Part shown: piece after piece, positions 7,880 to 14,501 of the stretch
How the letters are laid out: every line of letters starts with the position of its first letter
Numbering within the stretch: the stretch's first letter is position 1
From: Prochlorococcus sp. AG-402-I23
GTDB taxonomy: Bacteria; Cyanobacteriota; Cyanobacteriia; PCC-6307; Cyanobiaceae
Assembly: GCA_003216915.1 (NCBI GenBank)
Contig: QCIB01000002.1
Coordinates: forward strand, 1-64,000
DNA length: 64,000 nucleotides
Direction: 5' to 3'
Position numbers and translations under genes: made by a program
Notes under the pieces: model-generated
Database searches by the model: none
Seen by the model: only the letters and a program-made list of their open reading frames with translations
Told to the model about the DNA's origin: nothing

Positions 7880-8464
7880 CTATAGCGAAGAAAAATATTC
7901 CTTACTACCTTTGGGGTCCTCTAACATTGTTTTCTCCCCGGGGGTCCAGTTTGCTGGACATACTTCATCGGGGTTTGCCGCAACGTATTGATAACCTTGA
8001 AGAATCCTTAGCGTTTCATCAACATTTCTACCTACAGGAGCCTTGTTAACAGTCGTATGCATAACTACTCCTTCGGGATTGATAAGAAATAAACCTCTAT
8101 CAGCCTCCCCATCATCATTTAGAACATTGTACGCCTGGCAAATTTCTCTTTTTAAGTCAGAAACTAAAGGATAGTTAATATCACCTATACCACCTTCATT
8201 TCTTGGGGTTTGTATCCAAGCCAAATGACAGTGTTTGCTATCAACTGATACCCCAAGTATTTCCGTATTAAGTGCCGAGAAATCTTGATATCTATCACTA
8301 AATGCAGTGATTTCAGTTGGACAAACAAATGTAAAATCTAGTGGGTAAAAGAATAGAACAACCCATTTACCTCTTAGACCTGAAAGTGTAATCTCCTTAA
8401 ACTCTTGATCATATACTGCTGTAGCACTAAAGTCTGGTGCTTCTTGGCCAACTCTTAAGCTCAT
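7880..8464 (-). CDS. Typical 2-Cys peroxiredoxin (thioredoxin peroxidase)
   Basis: 194 residues. The peroxidatic cysteine is in FVCPTE (C48) and the resolving cysteine in EVCPANW (C169), the typical 2-Cys pattern. GGIG (91-94) and a C-terminal YF (190-191) correspond to the GGLG/YF features linked with sensitivity to over-oxidation. The enzyme reduces H2O2 and organic peroxides using thioredoxin in the cytoplasm. It converges with the membrane-protein gene upstream and has its own promoter region at 8465-8563, which holds a GGTC/GACC inverted repeat. Confidence 0.93.
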   Translation of the reverse strand: MSLRVGQEAPDFSATAVYDQEFKEITLSGLRGKWVVLFFYPLDFTFVCPTEITAFSDRYQDFSALNTEILGVSVDSKHCHLAWIQTPRNEGGIGDINYPLVSDLKREICQAYNVLNDDGEADRGLFLINPEGVVMHTTVNKAPVGRNVDETLRILQGYQYVAANPDEVCPANWTPGEKTMLEDPKGSKEYFSSL

Positions 8465-8495
8465 GAAAAAATTTGTCCTTATTTAAATTATGTAT

Positions 8496-8508
8496 GGTCT
8501 GAATGACC
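8496..8508. promoter_or_regulatory. GGTC-TGAAT-GACC inverted repeat in the peroxiredoxin upstream region
   Basis: GGTC (8496-8499) and GACC (8505-8508) flank TGAAT, about 35-45 bases upstream of the peroxiredoxin ATG. The pairing extends outward by TA/TA plus one wobble. It could be a 5'-UTR hairpin or a small operator. Support is positional only. Confidence 0.3.
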
Positions 8509-8563
8509 GTAATAGGTATTATAATTTTATTAATAATGAATTAGCAAGTTTTTTTTTAATTCA

Positions 8564-8689
8564 ATGAAATGGCACTACTCCTTTACTAGGAAATTTACAA
8601 TTTTGAATCACAATAAACTTTTAAAAAATCTTAAAAAGGAGTTAATTAAATATCCCATTAACAGGCTTGACAATAAAAATTCGAATTAA
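8564..8689 (+). CDS. Possible 41-residue basic orphan protein
   Basis: ATG at 8564 to TAA at 8689 encodes MKWHYSFTRKFTILNHNK and a Lys-rich remainder. It is strongly basic, without a signal peptide or membrane helix. No good ribosome-binding site is visible (a T-rich tract precedes it). It fits the cluster of mini-genes that follows, but a random open frame of this length is not unlikely in AT-rich DNA. Confidence 0.3.
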   Translation: MKWHYSFTRKFTILNHNKLLKNLKKELIKYPINRLDNKNSN

Positions 8690-8772
8690 AAGAAATTTTA
8701 TTTTATTTTATTTAAGATTCCTTAAAATTTAACTCTCTATAATTAGAAATATTCTTTTTAATATTTTTAAAT

Positions 8773-8931
8773 ATGGCTAAATATATTGAAAGACTAAAGG
8801 AAAAAGTTAAAATAAAAAAATTTGATTCTAATCAGCCAATTGGAGCTTGGATTTTTGTTGTAATCTTGAATATAGTTGGATTTGCGGGTTATTTTTACTT
8901 AAAGGTAAATCATATACAACTAGGTAGTTAA
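8773..8931 (+). CDS. 52-residue single-helix membrane protein
   Basis: ATG at 8773 to TAA at 8931. A charged amphipathic N-terminus (MAKYIERLKEKVKIKKFD) precedes one clear transmembrane helix (about 24-43, GAWIFVVILNIVGFAGYFYL) and a short tail. The regular helix-plus-anchor design and balanced codon use suggest a real gene. No family is recognised. It is tail-to-tail with the 73-residue gene on the other strand, 4 bases apart. Confidence 0.55.
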   Translation: MAKYIERLKEKVKIKKFDSNQPIGAWIFVVILNIVGFAGYFYLKVNHIQLGS

Positions 8932-8935
8932 AAAC

Positions 8936-9157
8936 TTATTTTATTTCCTTCTTAATTGAGCGACAAAAATTTTTTAGTCTTTCATTTCTCGTTAAGTCAG
9001 GTAAAGTCCAAATTGATTCTGTATCAGGTAATGGATCTTTGCTCCATTCTTTGAATTCTTCCAATATCGAAGCATTATTTAATTTTGATGTATACTTTTT
9101 TCGTTTTTTTAAATATTTTCTTATCACTGTAAGATTCGCCTCAATATATTCCCTCAT
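8936..9157 (-). CDS. 73-residue basic orphan protein
   Basis: Reads MREYIEANLTVIRKYLKKRKKY, then a segment with EEFKEWSKDPLPDTESIWTLPDL and a basic end. It is soluble, helix-rich and positively charged at both ends; the central acidic Trp-containing part is distinctive. I know no function. It is part of the mini-gene cluster between the peroxiredoxin and the RHH regulator. Confidence 0.5.
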   Translation of the reverse strand: MREYIEANLTVIRKYLKKRKKYTSKLNNASILEEFKEWSKDPLPDTESIWTLPDLTRNERLKNFCRSIKKEIK

Positions 9158-9220
9158 AATAAATACTTAATCTTATATTAATTTATCATCTAGCAAGCTC
9201 TACTTTAAAGAAAAGATTAA

Positions 9221-9391
9221 TTAGACATTTTGAACTGCTTGAAAAAGTCCAAACGAATAACCTCCTATTAGAATCCAGCCAAGTACGCTTGATATTATTG
9301 TAGATCTTCTATTATGTCTCCTTAAAGCTGATTCAATCATTTCATTAACTTCATCTCTATTAAGGTATTCTTTCTTGGAGTTTTTTTTCAT
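9221..9391 (-). CDS. 56-residue basic protein with one membrane helix
   Basis: Complement from ATG at 9391 to TAA at 9221. The N-terminal half is charged (MKKNSKKEYLNRDEVNEMIE, then ALRRHNRRS), followed by a hydrophobic stretch rich in Gly (SSVLGWILIGGYSFGLFQAV). This is a small membrane-anchored protein with a cytoplasmic basic domain. No family is recognised. It has its own spacer upstream (9392-9589). Confidence 0.55.
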   Translation of the reverse strand: MKKNSKKEYLNRDEVNEMIESALRRHNRRSTIISSVLGWILIGGYSFGLFQAVQNV

Positions 9392-9417
9392 TTTTTTTCT
9401 TTTTACAATAAACGAAT

Positions 9418-9452
9418 TTATAAGAAAGTGAGCTTAAGATATTTTCTTATAA
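9418..9452. repeat. 10-bp inverted repeat TTATAAGAAA / TTTCTTATAA
   Basis: TTATAAGAAA at 9418-9427 and TTTCTTATAA at 9443-9452 are perfect inverted copies separated by 15 bases, in the region upstream of the 56-residue minus-strand gene. The fused form TTTCTTATAAGAAA occurs at 9901-9914 inside another mini-gene. It could be an RNA stem or operator; an AT-rich chance match is possible. Confidence 0.4.
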
Positions 9453-9589
9453 GTAAGATTTTTATTTTTGATGATTTTATAAATAATTTTTATATTTAGC
9501 ACAAAATATATAATGAAATTTTAGGAGAAATTTTTAAAATTATAAGATAAAGTATTTGAATTGAAGGATCATAGTTTTTTATACAAACA

Positions 9590-9766
9590 ATGAATATTAA
9601 AGATAAATCTGTTTTAGAAATGCTTAATAAACTTATTATTATTAATAGGCTAAATAAAAGTCAAATTCTTCAAATGGTGAATTTAGTTTCAATATCGAAT
9701 GATATCAATGATTTAAAGGATAACTTGAAATGGGAAAGTTCTAAATCATTTCATCAAAATATTTAA
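9590..9766 (+). CDS. 58-residue soluble orphan protein
   Basis: ATG at 9590 to TAA at 9766: begins MNIKDKSVLEMLNKLIII, then RLNKSQILQMVNLVSIS, ending in a charged stretch (DINDLKDNLKWESSKS). It looks like two amphipathic helices with no membrane segment. No family is recognised. The spacer before it (9392-9589) holds the inverted repeat noted above and no other gene. Confidence 0.45.
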   Translation: MNIKDKSVLEMLNKLIIINRLNKSQILQMVNLVSISNDINDLKDNLKWESSKSFHQNI

Positions 9767-9876
9767 AATACATAAACTCATTGTTTGATAATTATTAATT
9801 ATTGAAATTTACATAAGAGATACTTAATAGTTAATTGAATTAATTAAGAGTTTTATAAATAATTTATATAAGCTAT

Positions 9877-10050
9877 TCAAATAAATTTTTGATAGTAATT
9901 TTTCTTATAAGAAACTTGCTCTTGATTACTATAATTAAGTGTTGTTTTCTTATCCTTGCTAAATGATTTAATTAATATTGTAGAAGTGATTATTATTATT
10001 AGTATTATTAGTAAATCTCCTACAGTAACCCCTCTCTCCTTTAGATTCAT
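9877..10050 (-). CDS. 57-residue single-helix membrane protein
   Basis: Complement from ATG at 10050 to TGA at 9877. It starts MNLKERGVTVGDLLIIL, with a transmembrane helix at about 11-29 (Ile/Leu/Thr), then a polar tail with Lys, Asn and Tyr. The ERGVTVGDLLIIL start is reminiscent of small secreted or pilin-like leaders but too short to assign. I believe similar mini-proteins occur in picocyanobacteria, from memory. It contains the TTTCTTATAAGAAA palindrome at 9901-9914. Confidence 0.6.
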   Translation of the reverse strand: MNLKERGVTVGDLLIILIIIITSTILIKSFSKDKKTTLNYSNQEQVSYKKNYYQKFI

Positions 10051-10163
10051 GATAAAATATATATTTTATTTAAATATAGCCTTTATTATTTAATAAACTA
10101 ATATTTTTTACAAACGTGCTAAAAACACAAATGAAGGAAATATAAAATGAATATAAAAATATT

Positions 10164-10190
10164 GAGACTATAACCTTTTAAGTCATATAA
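10164..10190. repeat. GAGACTATA...TAAGTC...TATAA element (copy 1)
   Basis: GAGACTATAA, then CCTTT, TAAGTC and ATATAA, ending 22 bases before the ATG of the 59-residue gene at 10213. It matches the elements at 21571, 22101 and 22281 in order and partly in sequence. Its position just upstream of a small gene suggests a promoter-linked regulatory element. Confidence 0.4.
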
Positions 10191-10212
10191 AAAAAATAGA
10201 TGAATTCTTTAT

Positions 10213-10392
10213 ATGGAACTCAAAAAAAAAATTAGTAGTTCTAACACTCCTTATTTTTTCTCTAAAGAGATGATTATCACGAAAAAATCACTTAACGAAA
10301 ATCAACTCAAATTTACATATCAAAAACAGTTAATCTCAGATCTAGATAATAAGCACAAGGAATGGTCAAAATCGATTAACAGTAAATTTTAA
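10213..10392 (+). CDS. 59-residue basic orphan protein
   Basis: ATG at 10213 to TAA at 10392: MELKKKISSSNTPYFFSK, then KKSLNENQLKFTYQKQLI and DLDNKHKEWSKSI. It is soluble, Lys-rich and predicted helical in the second half. Its stop codon overlaps the stop of the converging 50-residue gene by two bases, a tight packing that supports both frames being real. No function is known. Confidence 0.45.
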   Translation: MELKKKISSSNTPYFFSKEMIITKKSLNENQLKFTYQKQLISDLDNKHKEWSKSINSKF

Positions 10393-10541
10393 AAGCTTTC
10401 GTTGATTATATTTAAAAGTTTATTTCTTTTAATTGTATTTTTTTCTTCCCAATTAAGTGTTACTTCATCATTAATGATAGGTTTTGCTTCATAAGCTAGA
10501 TACCAAAGAATAAATCCGACAGGAAATAATAAAATATGCAT
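10389..10541 (-). CDS. 50-residue protein with N-terminal hydrophobic helix
   Basis: Complement from ATG at 10541 to TAA at 10389: MHILLFPVGFILWYLAYEAKP followed by an acidic then basic tail. The N-terminal hydrophobic segment could anchor the protein in the membrane. Its stop overlaps that of the converging gene at 10213-10392. It lies directly upstream of, and divergent from, the RHH regulator, sharing its promoter region. No family is recognised. Confidence 0.45.
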   Translation of the reverse strand: MHILLFPVGFILWYLAYEAKPIINDEVTLNWEEKNTIKRNKLLNIINESF

Positions 10542-10581
10542 AGCAAAATTAGTTGACTTAAATCAAATATAGTGCAACACT

Positions 10582-10587
10582 TATAAT
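10582..10587 (+). promoter_or_regulatory. Likely -10 box (TATAAT) of the RHH gene
   Basis: A consensus TATAAT lies 31 bases before the ATG at 10618. The expected transcription start, about 7 bases downstream, falls at the palindrome 10593-10603. Two GTGCAA copies (10572 and 10588) bracket the hexamer. No well-spaced -35 box is evident; a TTGACT at 10553 is too far (23 bases). Confidence 0.5.
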
Positions 10588-10592
10588 GTGCA

Positions 10593-10603
10593 AGTGTGAC
10601 ACT
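10593..10603. promoter_or_regulatory. Putative operator AGTGTGACACT
   Basis: A perfect palindrome of two 5-base arms around one G, covering the predicted transcription start of the RHH gene. A near-identical copy (AGTGTGACACC on the complement) follows the gene at 10986-10996. RHH proteins commonly bind short palindromes over their own promoters, so autorepression is the natural inference. Confidence 0.5.
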
Positions 10604-10617
10604 AATTTTTTTTAATT

Positions 10618-10983
10618 ATGCCCTCTCCGAGGAAAAGAATTGGTTTTTTGCCAAGTGAAGAAGTGCATGAAATTATTGAAAAATTGTGCACAGCTAATGA
10701 GTTTAGTCAGTCAAAAGTCACAGGTTTATTGGTTGAAGAAGCATTGAGGTCTAGAGGTATGTTAAATGAATCTTATTGTCAAAATATGAATGTTAAAAGT
10801 AATTTTATAAACTTTTCTTTTGATCACGAAACATTTTCTAAAAATAATAAATCTCAACTTAATGTAGACGAATATGAAGTTAATAAAAAAGTATTATCTG
10901 ATGATATCAAAATGATGCATGAATTTATTGAGTTTAAGTATTTTAAGAAAGTTATGAAGCGAAATAACAACATTATTGAATAA
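10618..10983 (+). CDS. Ribbon-helix-helix DNA-binding protein
   Basis: 121 residues. Residues 4-47 fit the RHH (CopG/Arc-like) fold: a basic strand with RKRIGFLPSEE, a helix with VHEIIEKLC, a turn, then QSKVTGLLVEEALRSRG as the second helix. The rest is a polar Asn/Lys-rich tail with a possible C-terminal helix (about 95-117) and no recognised domain. RHH proteins bind DNA as dimers of short sites, often as autorepressors. Copies of an 11-bp palindrome lie at the promoter and just after the stop. No toxin gene is adjacent, so an antitoxin role is not supported. Confidence 0.75.
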   Translation: MPSPRKRIGFLPSEEVHEIIEKLCTANEFSQSKVTGLLVEEALRSRGMLNESYCQNMNVKSNFINFSFDHETFSKNNKSQLNVDEYEVNKKVLSDDIKMMHEFIEFKYFKKVMKRNNNIIE

Positions 10984-10985
10984 AT

Positions 10986-10996
10986 GGTGTCACACT
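10986..10996. promoter_or_regulatory. Second copy of the RHH-gene palindrome
   Basis: GGTGTCACACT is the complement of AGTGTGACACC, matching the upstream palindrome (10593-10603) at 10 of 11 bases. It begins 3 bases after the RHH stop codon. Two copies bracketing one regulator gene could allow looping, or could control a transcript reading from the other side. Confidence 0.45.
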
Positions 10997-11121
10997 ATTA
11001 ATGTTTATATGAGAATGCTTTTCAATGGAATTTAGAAATTAAGCAAAGATAAATATTTTTGAATATTTCTAATCAACTTCTTAAAGAGGGATCCAAAATA
11101 AATTGAATCTTTAAAAATTCA

Positions 11122-11160
11122 GCGGACTAAATCCTCGTGGAGATATGAACCTTAGCCCGC
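11122..11160 (-). ncRNA. Candidate structured RNA or terminator hairpin
   Basis: Bases 11122-11130 and 11152-11160 pair over 9 positions without mismatch if read on the minus strand (one G-U wobble); on the plus strand the same place is an A-C mismatch. This favours a minus-strand RNA. A small inner hairpin (CTC-CAC-GAG) sits in the loop, and a T5 run follows the 3' arm after 4 bases. No protein gene occupies 10984-11252. It could be a small RNA, an attenuator or a terminator; no known RNA family is recognised. Confidence 0.4.
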
Positions 11161-11252
11161 ATTAAAAAAATAGCAATAAAAAAATATAAATACAATTAAG
11201 TATGTAAATTTACTTTTGACTTAAAATTGGAAGATAAAAACTCTAAATATAA

Positions 11253-11405
11253 ATGGCAGTAAGTGAATTAAATGAAGATACACAGGATCAAATATGTGAT
11301 CTTCTTGAAAATCTTCAGCAAATAGAGAAACTTAAAAATAAAGATATACGAATTTTGCTTGATAAGATAGTTAGAAAATATGGAGGAAAAGTAGTAAATA
11401 AATGA
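11253..11405 (+). CDS. 50-residue soluble protein coupled to the thioredoxin-like gene
   Basis: ATG at 11253 to TGA at 11405: MAVSELNEDTQDQICDLL, then ENLQQIEKLKNKDIRILLDKI and a basic RKYGGKV end. It is acidic at the N-terminus, basic at the C-terminus and probably helical throughout, with one cysteine. Its stop overlaps the ATG of the next gene (ATGA), implying translational coupling with the exported thioredoxin-like protein. Function unknown. Confidence 0.6.
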   Translation: MAVSELNEDTQDQICDLLENLQQIEKLKNKDIRILLDKIVRKYGGKVVNK

Positions 11406-11788
11406 AACGCCTATTAATACCATTATTTTTGCTTACTTTACCAAGTCTTGTTCATAGCTCCCACTTAAATAATCAGAGAGAACTTATAGTCACCTCAGAA
11501 AGCACTAGGGAATCAATCGAGTTGGCAAAATACCTTAAAGATAATGGTGTAGTTAAATATTCAGCATATTGGTGTCCTAATTGCCTTAATCAAAGTGAAT
11601 TATTTGGTAAGAAAGCTTATAGAGAACTTAATGTAGTTGAATGTGCAAGAGATGGCATAAACAGTCAAACTCAATTATGCATTGATAAAAAAATTAAAGG
11701 GTTTCCCACATGGGAAATAAATGGAAAACTAATTTTAGGTGTACTTTCACTAAATGAGTTATCAAAGTTGACTGGATTTAAGAATTAA
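11402..11788 (+). CDS. Exported thioredoxin-like protein with CPNC motif (VKOR-type Trx domain)
   Basis: 128 residues: a signal peptide (about 1-20, MKRLLIPLFLLTLPSLVHSS), then a small thioredoxin fold with AYWCPNC (C58, C61) and the cis-proline in GFPTWEING. Two further cysteines (C81, C93) follow. The WCPxC-x-Q-ELFG pattern is that of the thioredoxin domain fused to vitamin K epoxide reductase in cyanobacteria, here as a free-standing protein. A role in disulphide formation or exchange in the periplasm or thylakoid lumen is inferred. It is coupled to the 50-residue gene upstream. Confidence 0.75.
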   Translation: MKRLLIPLFLLTLPSLVHSSHLNNQRELIVTSESTRESIELAKYLKDNGVVKYSAYWCPNCLNQSELFGKKAYRELNVVECARDGINSQTQLCIDKKIKGFPTWEINGKLILGVLSLNELSKLTGFKN

Positions 11789-11811
11789 GGAAAATGTAAG
11801 ATGATTAATGG

Positions 11812-11961
11812 CTAGATATTAAAGGTTAATTCTTGAGTACCTTTGATACAACCACCAGCTGGATAGTTAATTACTTTTTTTGATATTAATCCAATACTTA
11901 TAGCAACTATTCCAATACCAAATAAAGCTCTTGTCCTTTTGCTTGAGATGAGATACTTCAT
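11812..11961 (-). CDS. 49-residue protein with hydrophobic helix
   Basis: Complement from ATG at 11961 to TAG at 11812: MKYLISSKRTRALFGIGIVA, with a membrane segment (about 12-27), then KKVINYPAGGCIKGTQELTF. The basic start and single helix suggest a membrane anchor with a short tail containing one cysteine. No family is recognised. It converges with the thioredoxin-like gene. Confidence 0.45.
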   Translation of the reverse strand: MKYLISSKRTRALFGIGIVAISIGLISKKVINYPAGGCIKGTQELTFNI

Positions 11962-12173
11962 TGGGTACTCATAAGTATTAAATAATAGGATTATTAAATT
12001 ATAACGTGGATTAAAAAAAAAATAACAAGTACCCCTATAATTTTTTAAAATAAGTTTTAGATATTAGATATCTCGAAAATACTAAATCAATAAATGCTTA
12101 TATATCTTTTTTTCAGTATTTTTAGTTTGTAATTGACAGTCTTTTTATAATAAAATGAGACTTTTATTTTTTT

Positions 12174-12305
12174 ATGAAAAATAAAGAATTTAATATGACT
12201 CAAGGAATGGCTTTGTTACTTTTGAAGCCATTAAATTTACCCGCTAACTACGTCCTAAATCTCATAATTTATATAACTAATCCTAGTAACAATATTGGAT
12301 ACTAA
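12174..12305 (+). CDS. Possible 43-residue hydrophobic peptide
   Basis: ATG at 12174 to TAA at 12305: MKNKEFNMTQGMALLLLKPL, then NLPANYVLNLIIYITNPS. It is moderately hydrophobic, with no clear family. Its last bases overlap the stop of the converging DUF1651 gene. The ATG lies 22 bases after a TATAAT (12146-12151), but the nearby TTGACA is too close to be its -35 box. The gene is plausible rather than certain. Confidence 0.35.
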   Translation: MKNKEFNMTQGMALLLLKPLNLPANYVLNLIIYITNPSNNIGY

Positions 12306-12553
12306 TAGTCTTCCCAAAAAGGTTTGGTTCTCCTCCAACCTTGAGCGATTAATTTTCTCCATTCATCTCTAGCTTTATCAACTTTAAGTTCTTCTCTGGT
12401 TGTCATAAGAGGTGTTTCCTTTCCTAAAACACCAAGAATTCTTCCAGAGTCAATAAACATATATTCAAAAAATTTATCTTTATTTTGATTATTCTTTGAA
12501 AACCTTTTAACCCTTGAACGATTCGAATTTATAAGCCAAAAATTTTCTGTCAA
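12302..12553 (-). CDS. DUF1651 family protein
   Basis: 83 residues with the features of DUF1651, a family I associate with marine picocyanobacteria: an N-terminal FWLINSNRSRVKRF, a central FIDSGRILGVLG, a PLMTTREELKVDKARDEWRKL helix and a final QGWRRTKPFWEDY. It is soluble and rich in Trp and Arg; the function is unknown. It lies 11 bases downstream of clpS on the same strand, so the two are probably co-transcribed. Confidence 0.8.
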   Translation of the reverse strand: MTENFWLINSNRSRVKRFSKNNQNKDKFFEYMFIDSGRILGVLGKETPLMTTREELKVDKARDEWRKLIAQGWRRTKPFWEDY

Positions 12554-12564
12554 TCTTACTTATT

Positions 12565-12852
12565 TTACGTTTTCTCAATTGGAGCCATTGTTAATCCTTT
12601 GTTGAATAGTTGCTCATGATATAGCTCTGCCTGTTCAAGATTACCTCTCCATACCTCTGCAGATCCTGTCTTGTCAACTTTGATGGTTAGATCCCATGCC
12701 TTTTTTTCATTCATGCTTGGGATTATTGTTAGAAGACAATTTGCGACATGCTGAAAAGTATTAAAATTGTCATCAAGAACTATAACTCTTGCTTCTGGAT
12801 ATTTTGCTTTAGATTTTTTTGGATCTAAGACTGTGCCGAGTGAATTAACCAT
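12565..12852 (-). CDS. clpS: ATP-dependent Clp protease adaptor ClpS
   Basis: 95 residues, with RVIVLDDNFNTFQHVANCLL (about 22-41) matching the ClpS core that binds N-degron amino termini (the DD/NF region), then IIPSM, a WDLTIKVDKTGSAEVWRG segment and the C-terminal helix. ClpS delivers substrates with destabilising N-terminal residues to the Clp protease (ClpC in cyanobacteria). Length is normal for the family. Confidence 0.9.
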   Translation of the reverse strand: MVNSLGTVLDPKKSKAKYPEARVIVLDDNFNTFQHVANCLLTIIPSMNEKKAWDLTIKVDKTGSAEVWRGNLEQAELYHEQLFNKGLTMAPIEKT

Positions 12853-12919
12853 TATTGTCTTTAATAGATTAATTAAATTAAAATTTCACCTATGTTCTTC
12901 AATTGTAAAGTATTGAAAA

Positions 12920-12993
<74 letters not shown>

Positions 12994-13022
12994 ATGGGAA
13001 TATTGTAAGGCATTGGTTGTAC

Positions 13023-13505
13023 TTAATTACCATTTTGAAAATTTATTTGTTTGTGGGCCTCATATATAGCAATTCCGCATGCTACAGAAAGGTTTAGACT
13101 TCTAACACCTTTTTGATCATTGTTTCCAGTCTGTATATTAGGCATAAATATTGATATTAAAAAGTCGCTTTTATCAATAATGGAATCGGGTAATCCTGAA
13201 TCTTCTCTCCCAAATAGCAAAATATCATCTTGCTTAAATTTAAAATCCTTCAAATATAATCCATTTTTTTTACTAAAAGAAATTATTCTTTTTGTTGATT
13301 TTGACGCTAAAAATTTTTCAAAATTCTCATACTGATTTACAGTAACTAGAGGCCAATAGTCTAATCCTGCTCTTTTTAAATATTTATCTTCTAGCTTAAA
13401 ACCTAAGGGCTCTATAAGATTTAAAGGTATATTAAACGCAGCACATGATCTGGCAATATTACCAGTATTTTGTGGGATTCTAGGTTCAAAAAGAGCGACT
13501 TCCAA
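13023..13505 (-). CDS. trmL: tRNA (cytidine/uridine-34 2'-O)-methyltransferase TrmL (SPOUT)
   Basis: 160 residues, TTG start. SPOUT/TrmL motifs in order: FEPRIPQNTGNIAR (motif 1), LLFGREDSGLP (motif 2), and RSLNLSVACGIAIYEA (motif 3, the knotted SAM-binding loop). TrmL methylates the wobble 2'-OH of certain leucine tRNAs as a homodimer. The TTG lies 2 bases after the cobU stop, so the pair forms an operon. Length matches the family. Confidence 0.9.
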   Translation of the reverse strand: MEVALFEPRIPQNTGNIARSCAAFNIPLNLIEPLGFKLEDKYLKRAGLDYWPLVTVNQYENFEKFLASKSTKRIISFSKKNGLYLKDFKFKQDDILLFGREDSGLPDSIIDKSDFLISIFMPNIQTGNNDQKGVRSLNLSVACGIAIYEAHKQINFQNGN

Positions 13506-13507
13506 TT

Positions 13508-14068
13508 TTAAGTAGGTATTTCAATACTTATTTCATCTATTTTGATTGCTCTACCGTTTATAGCCAGCCAATTATCTTTTGATATTTTGGTTATTCTCTT
13601 TTGAAGTTCGCCGATTCTTTCAATATATGTATTACCAATTTTATATTCAGAGACCAGACTCCAACCTACTTGTTCTCCAACAATAATTGTTATGCTTTTT
13701 CTTTTCATTAAGAGACTTATAAGTGAATTCATTATTGTTGACCATTTATTTTGTTCTTTGCCAATACTTTTCATAACGAATCCGCCAATAGAATCTATTA
13801 ATAATGGACCTTCTTCTTTCCTTAATGTATTTAATAGATCTGTCGTTTCTATTAATTTCCAATCTTTTGGCCTTCTTTTTCGATGTAAATTAATTTTATC
13901 TTGCCATTCTTTATCATCTAAATTGTTTTCAGATAAGGCAACATATGATAATTTTTTTACCTCCTTTGCAAGATGCTCCGCGAATTCACTTTTGCCACTC
14001 TTTGTGCCACCTGTAATAAAAACTATATAAGATGAATATTCACTAATACTTAAATCCTTGGCATTCAT
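13508..14068 (-). CDS. cobU: Adenosylcobinamide kinase / guanylyltransferase (CobU/CobP)
   Basis: 186 residues. A P-loop FITGGTKSGKSEFAE (17-31) is followed by YVAL, a LHRKRRPKDW stretch where CobU carries its GMP-accepting histidine, and PLLIDSIGGFV as the Walker-B-like region. It phosphorylates adenosylcobinamide and then transfers GMP to give GDP-cobinamide, a late step of cobalamin nucleotide-loop assembly. CobN for the same pathway and cobalamin-dependent MetH are also in this window. Confidence 0.88.
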   Translation of the reverse strand: MNAKDLSISEYSSYIVFITGGTKSGKSEFAEHLAKEVKKLSYVALSENNLDDKEWQDKINLHRKRRPKDWKLIETTDLLNTLRKEEGPLLIDSIGGFVMKSIGKEQNKWSTIMNSLISLLMKRKSITIIVGEQVGWSLVSEYKIGNTYIERIGELQKRITKISKDNWLAINGRAIKIDEISIEIPT

Positions 14069-14078
14069 AAATTCTCTA

Positions 14079-14390
14079 TTATTTAGAGAAATACCACCAT
14101 GTTGCTAAAGGAATTATTGTGGCAGCAATTAACAATCCTACAACTATATAAGTAGCAATTGAGCTTTCAGTATCTTTTGATCTCATAGTGTTAAAATTTG
14201 GATCCAATACAGGGTTGTCAATAGATGAAGGCTGACTTTTTTCGTAATTTATAATAGTCTTCTGTTGAGTAATACCAAAAACTTTATTTATACTAGGAAT
14301 TTCATTTGCGTATGTAGTCGAGGGGTTAAGAATAAAAATTAAGCCAATAAAGATTAAAGAAAGTATATATTTATTGATGTTTAGGTTCAT
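14079..14390 (-). CDS. Exported or membrane-anchored protein, unknown function
   Basis: 103 residues: a signal peptide with cleavage near TTYANE (about 27-29), a polar Asn/Ser-rich middle, and a C-terminal membrane helix (about 80-98) ending in WWYFSK. The architecture is of a small lumenal or periplasmic protein fixed by its C-terminus. No family is recognised. It lies 10 bases upstream of cobU on the same strand. Confidence 0.6.
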   Translation of the reverse strand: MNLNINKYILSLIFIGLIFILNPSTTYANEIPSINKVFGITQQKTIINYEKSQPSSIDNPVLDPNFNTMRSKDTESSIATYIVVGLLIAATIIPLATWWYFSK

Positions 14391-14501
14391 TTTAAAAGGT
14401 TTTGGTTAATTATATATTAAAAACCGTATTATTGAGTAATTTAAAATGTACTAAACAATATAATATCTGCATAATTTAATTAGAAATAACCTATATAAAA
14501 T

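Noticed and set aside
7875-7892. TTCTTC-TATAGC-GAAGAA as a terminator between the membrane-protein and peroxiredoxin genes
   Set aside because: Most of it is coding for the peroxiredoxin C-terminus, and no T run follows on the relevant strand.
7765-8049. Open frame overlapping the membrane-protein end and the peroxiredoxin gene
   Set aside because: It is mostly antisense to the well-supported peroxiredoxin and has no family-like features.
9901-9914. Palindrome TTTCTTATAAGAAA as an operator
   Set aside because: It lies inside the coding sequence of the 57-residue mini-gene (coding V-S-Y-K-K), so it is more likely coincidental.
10618-10983. RHH gene as an antitoxin
   Set aside because: No adjacent gene resembles a toxin; the neighbours are a divergent small membrane protein and a gene-free gap.
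11963-12034. GGGTACT / AGTACCC inverted repeat as a regulatory stem
   Set aside because: Only 7 bp with about 58 bases between the arms; weak in AT-rich DNA.
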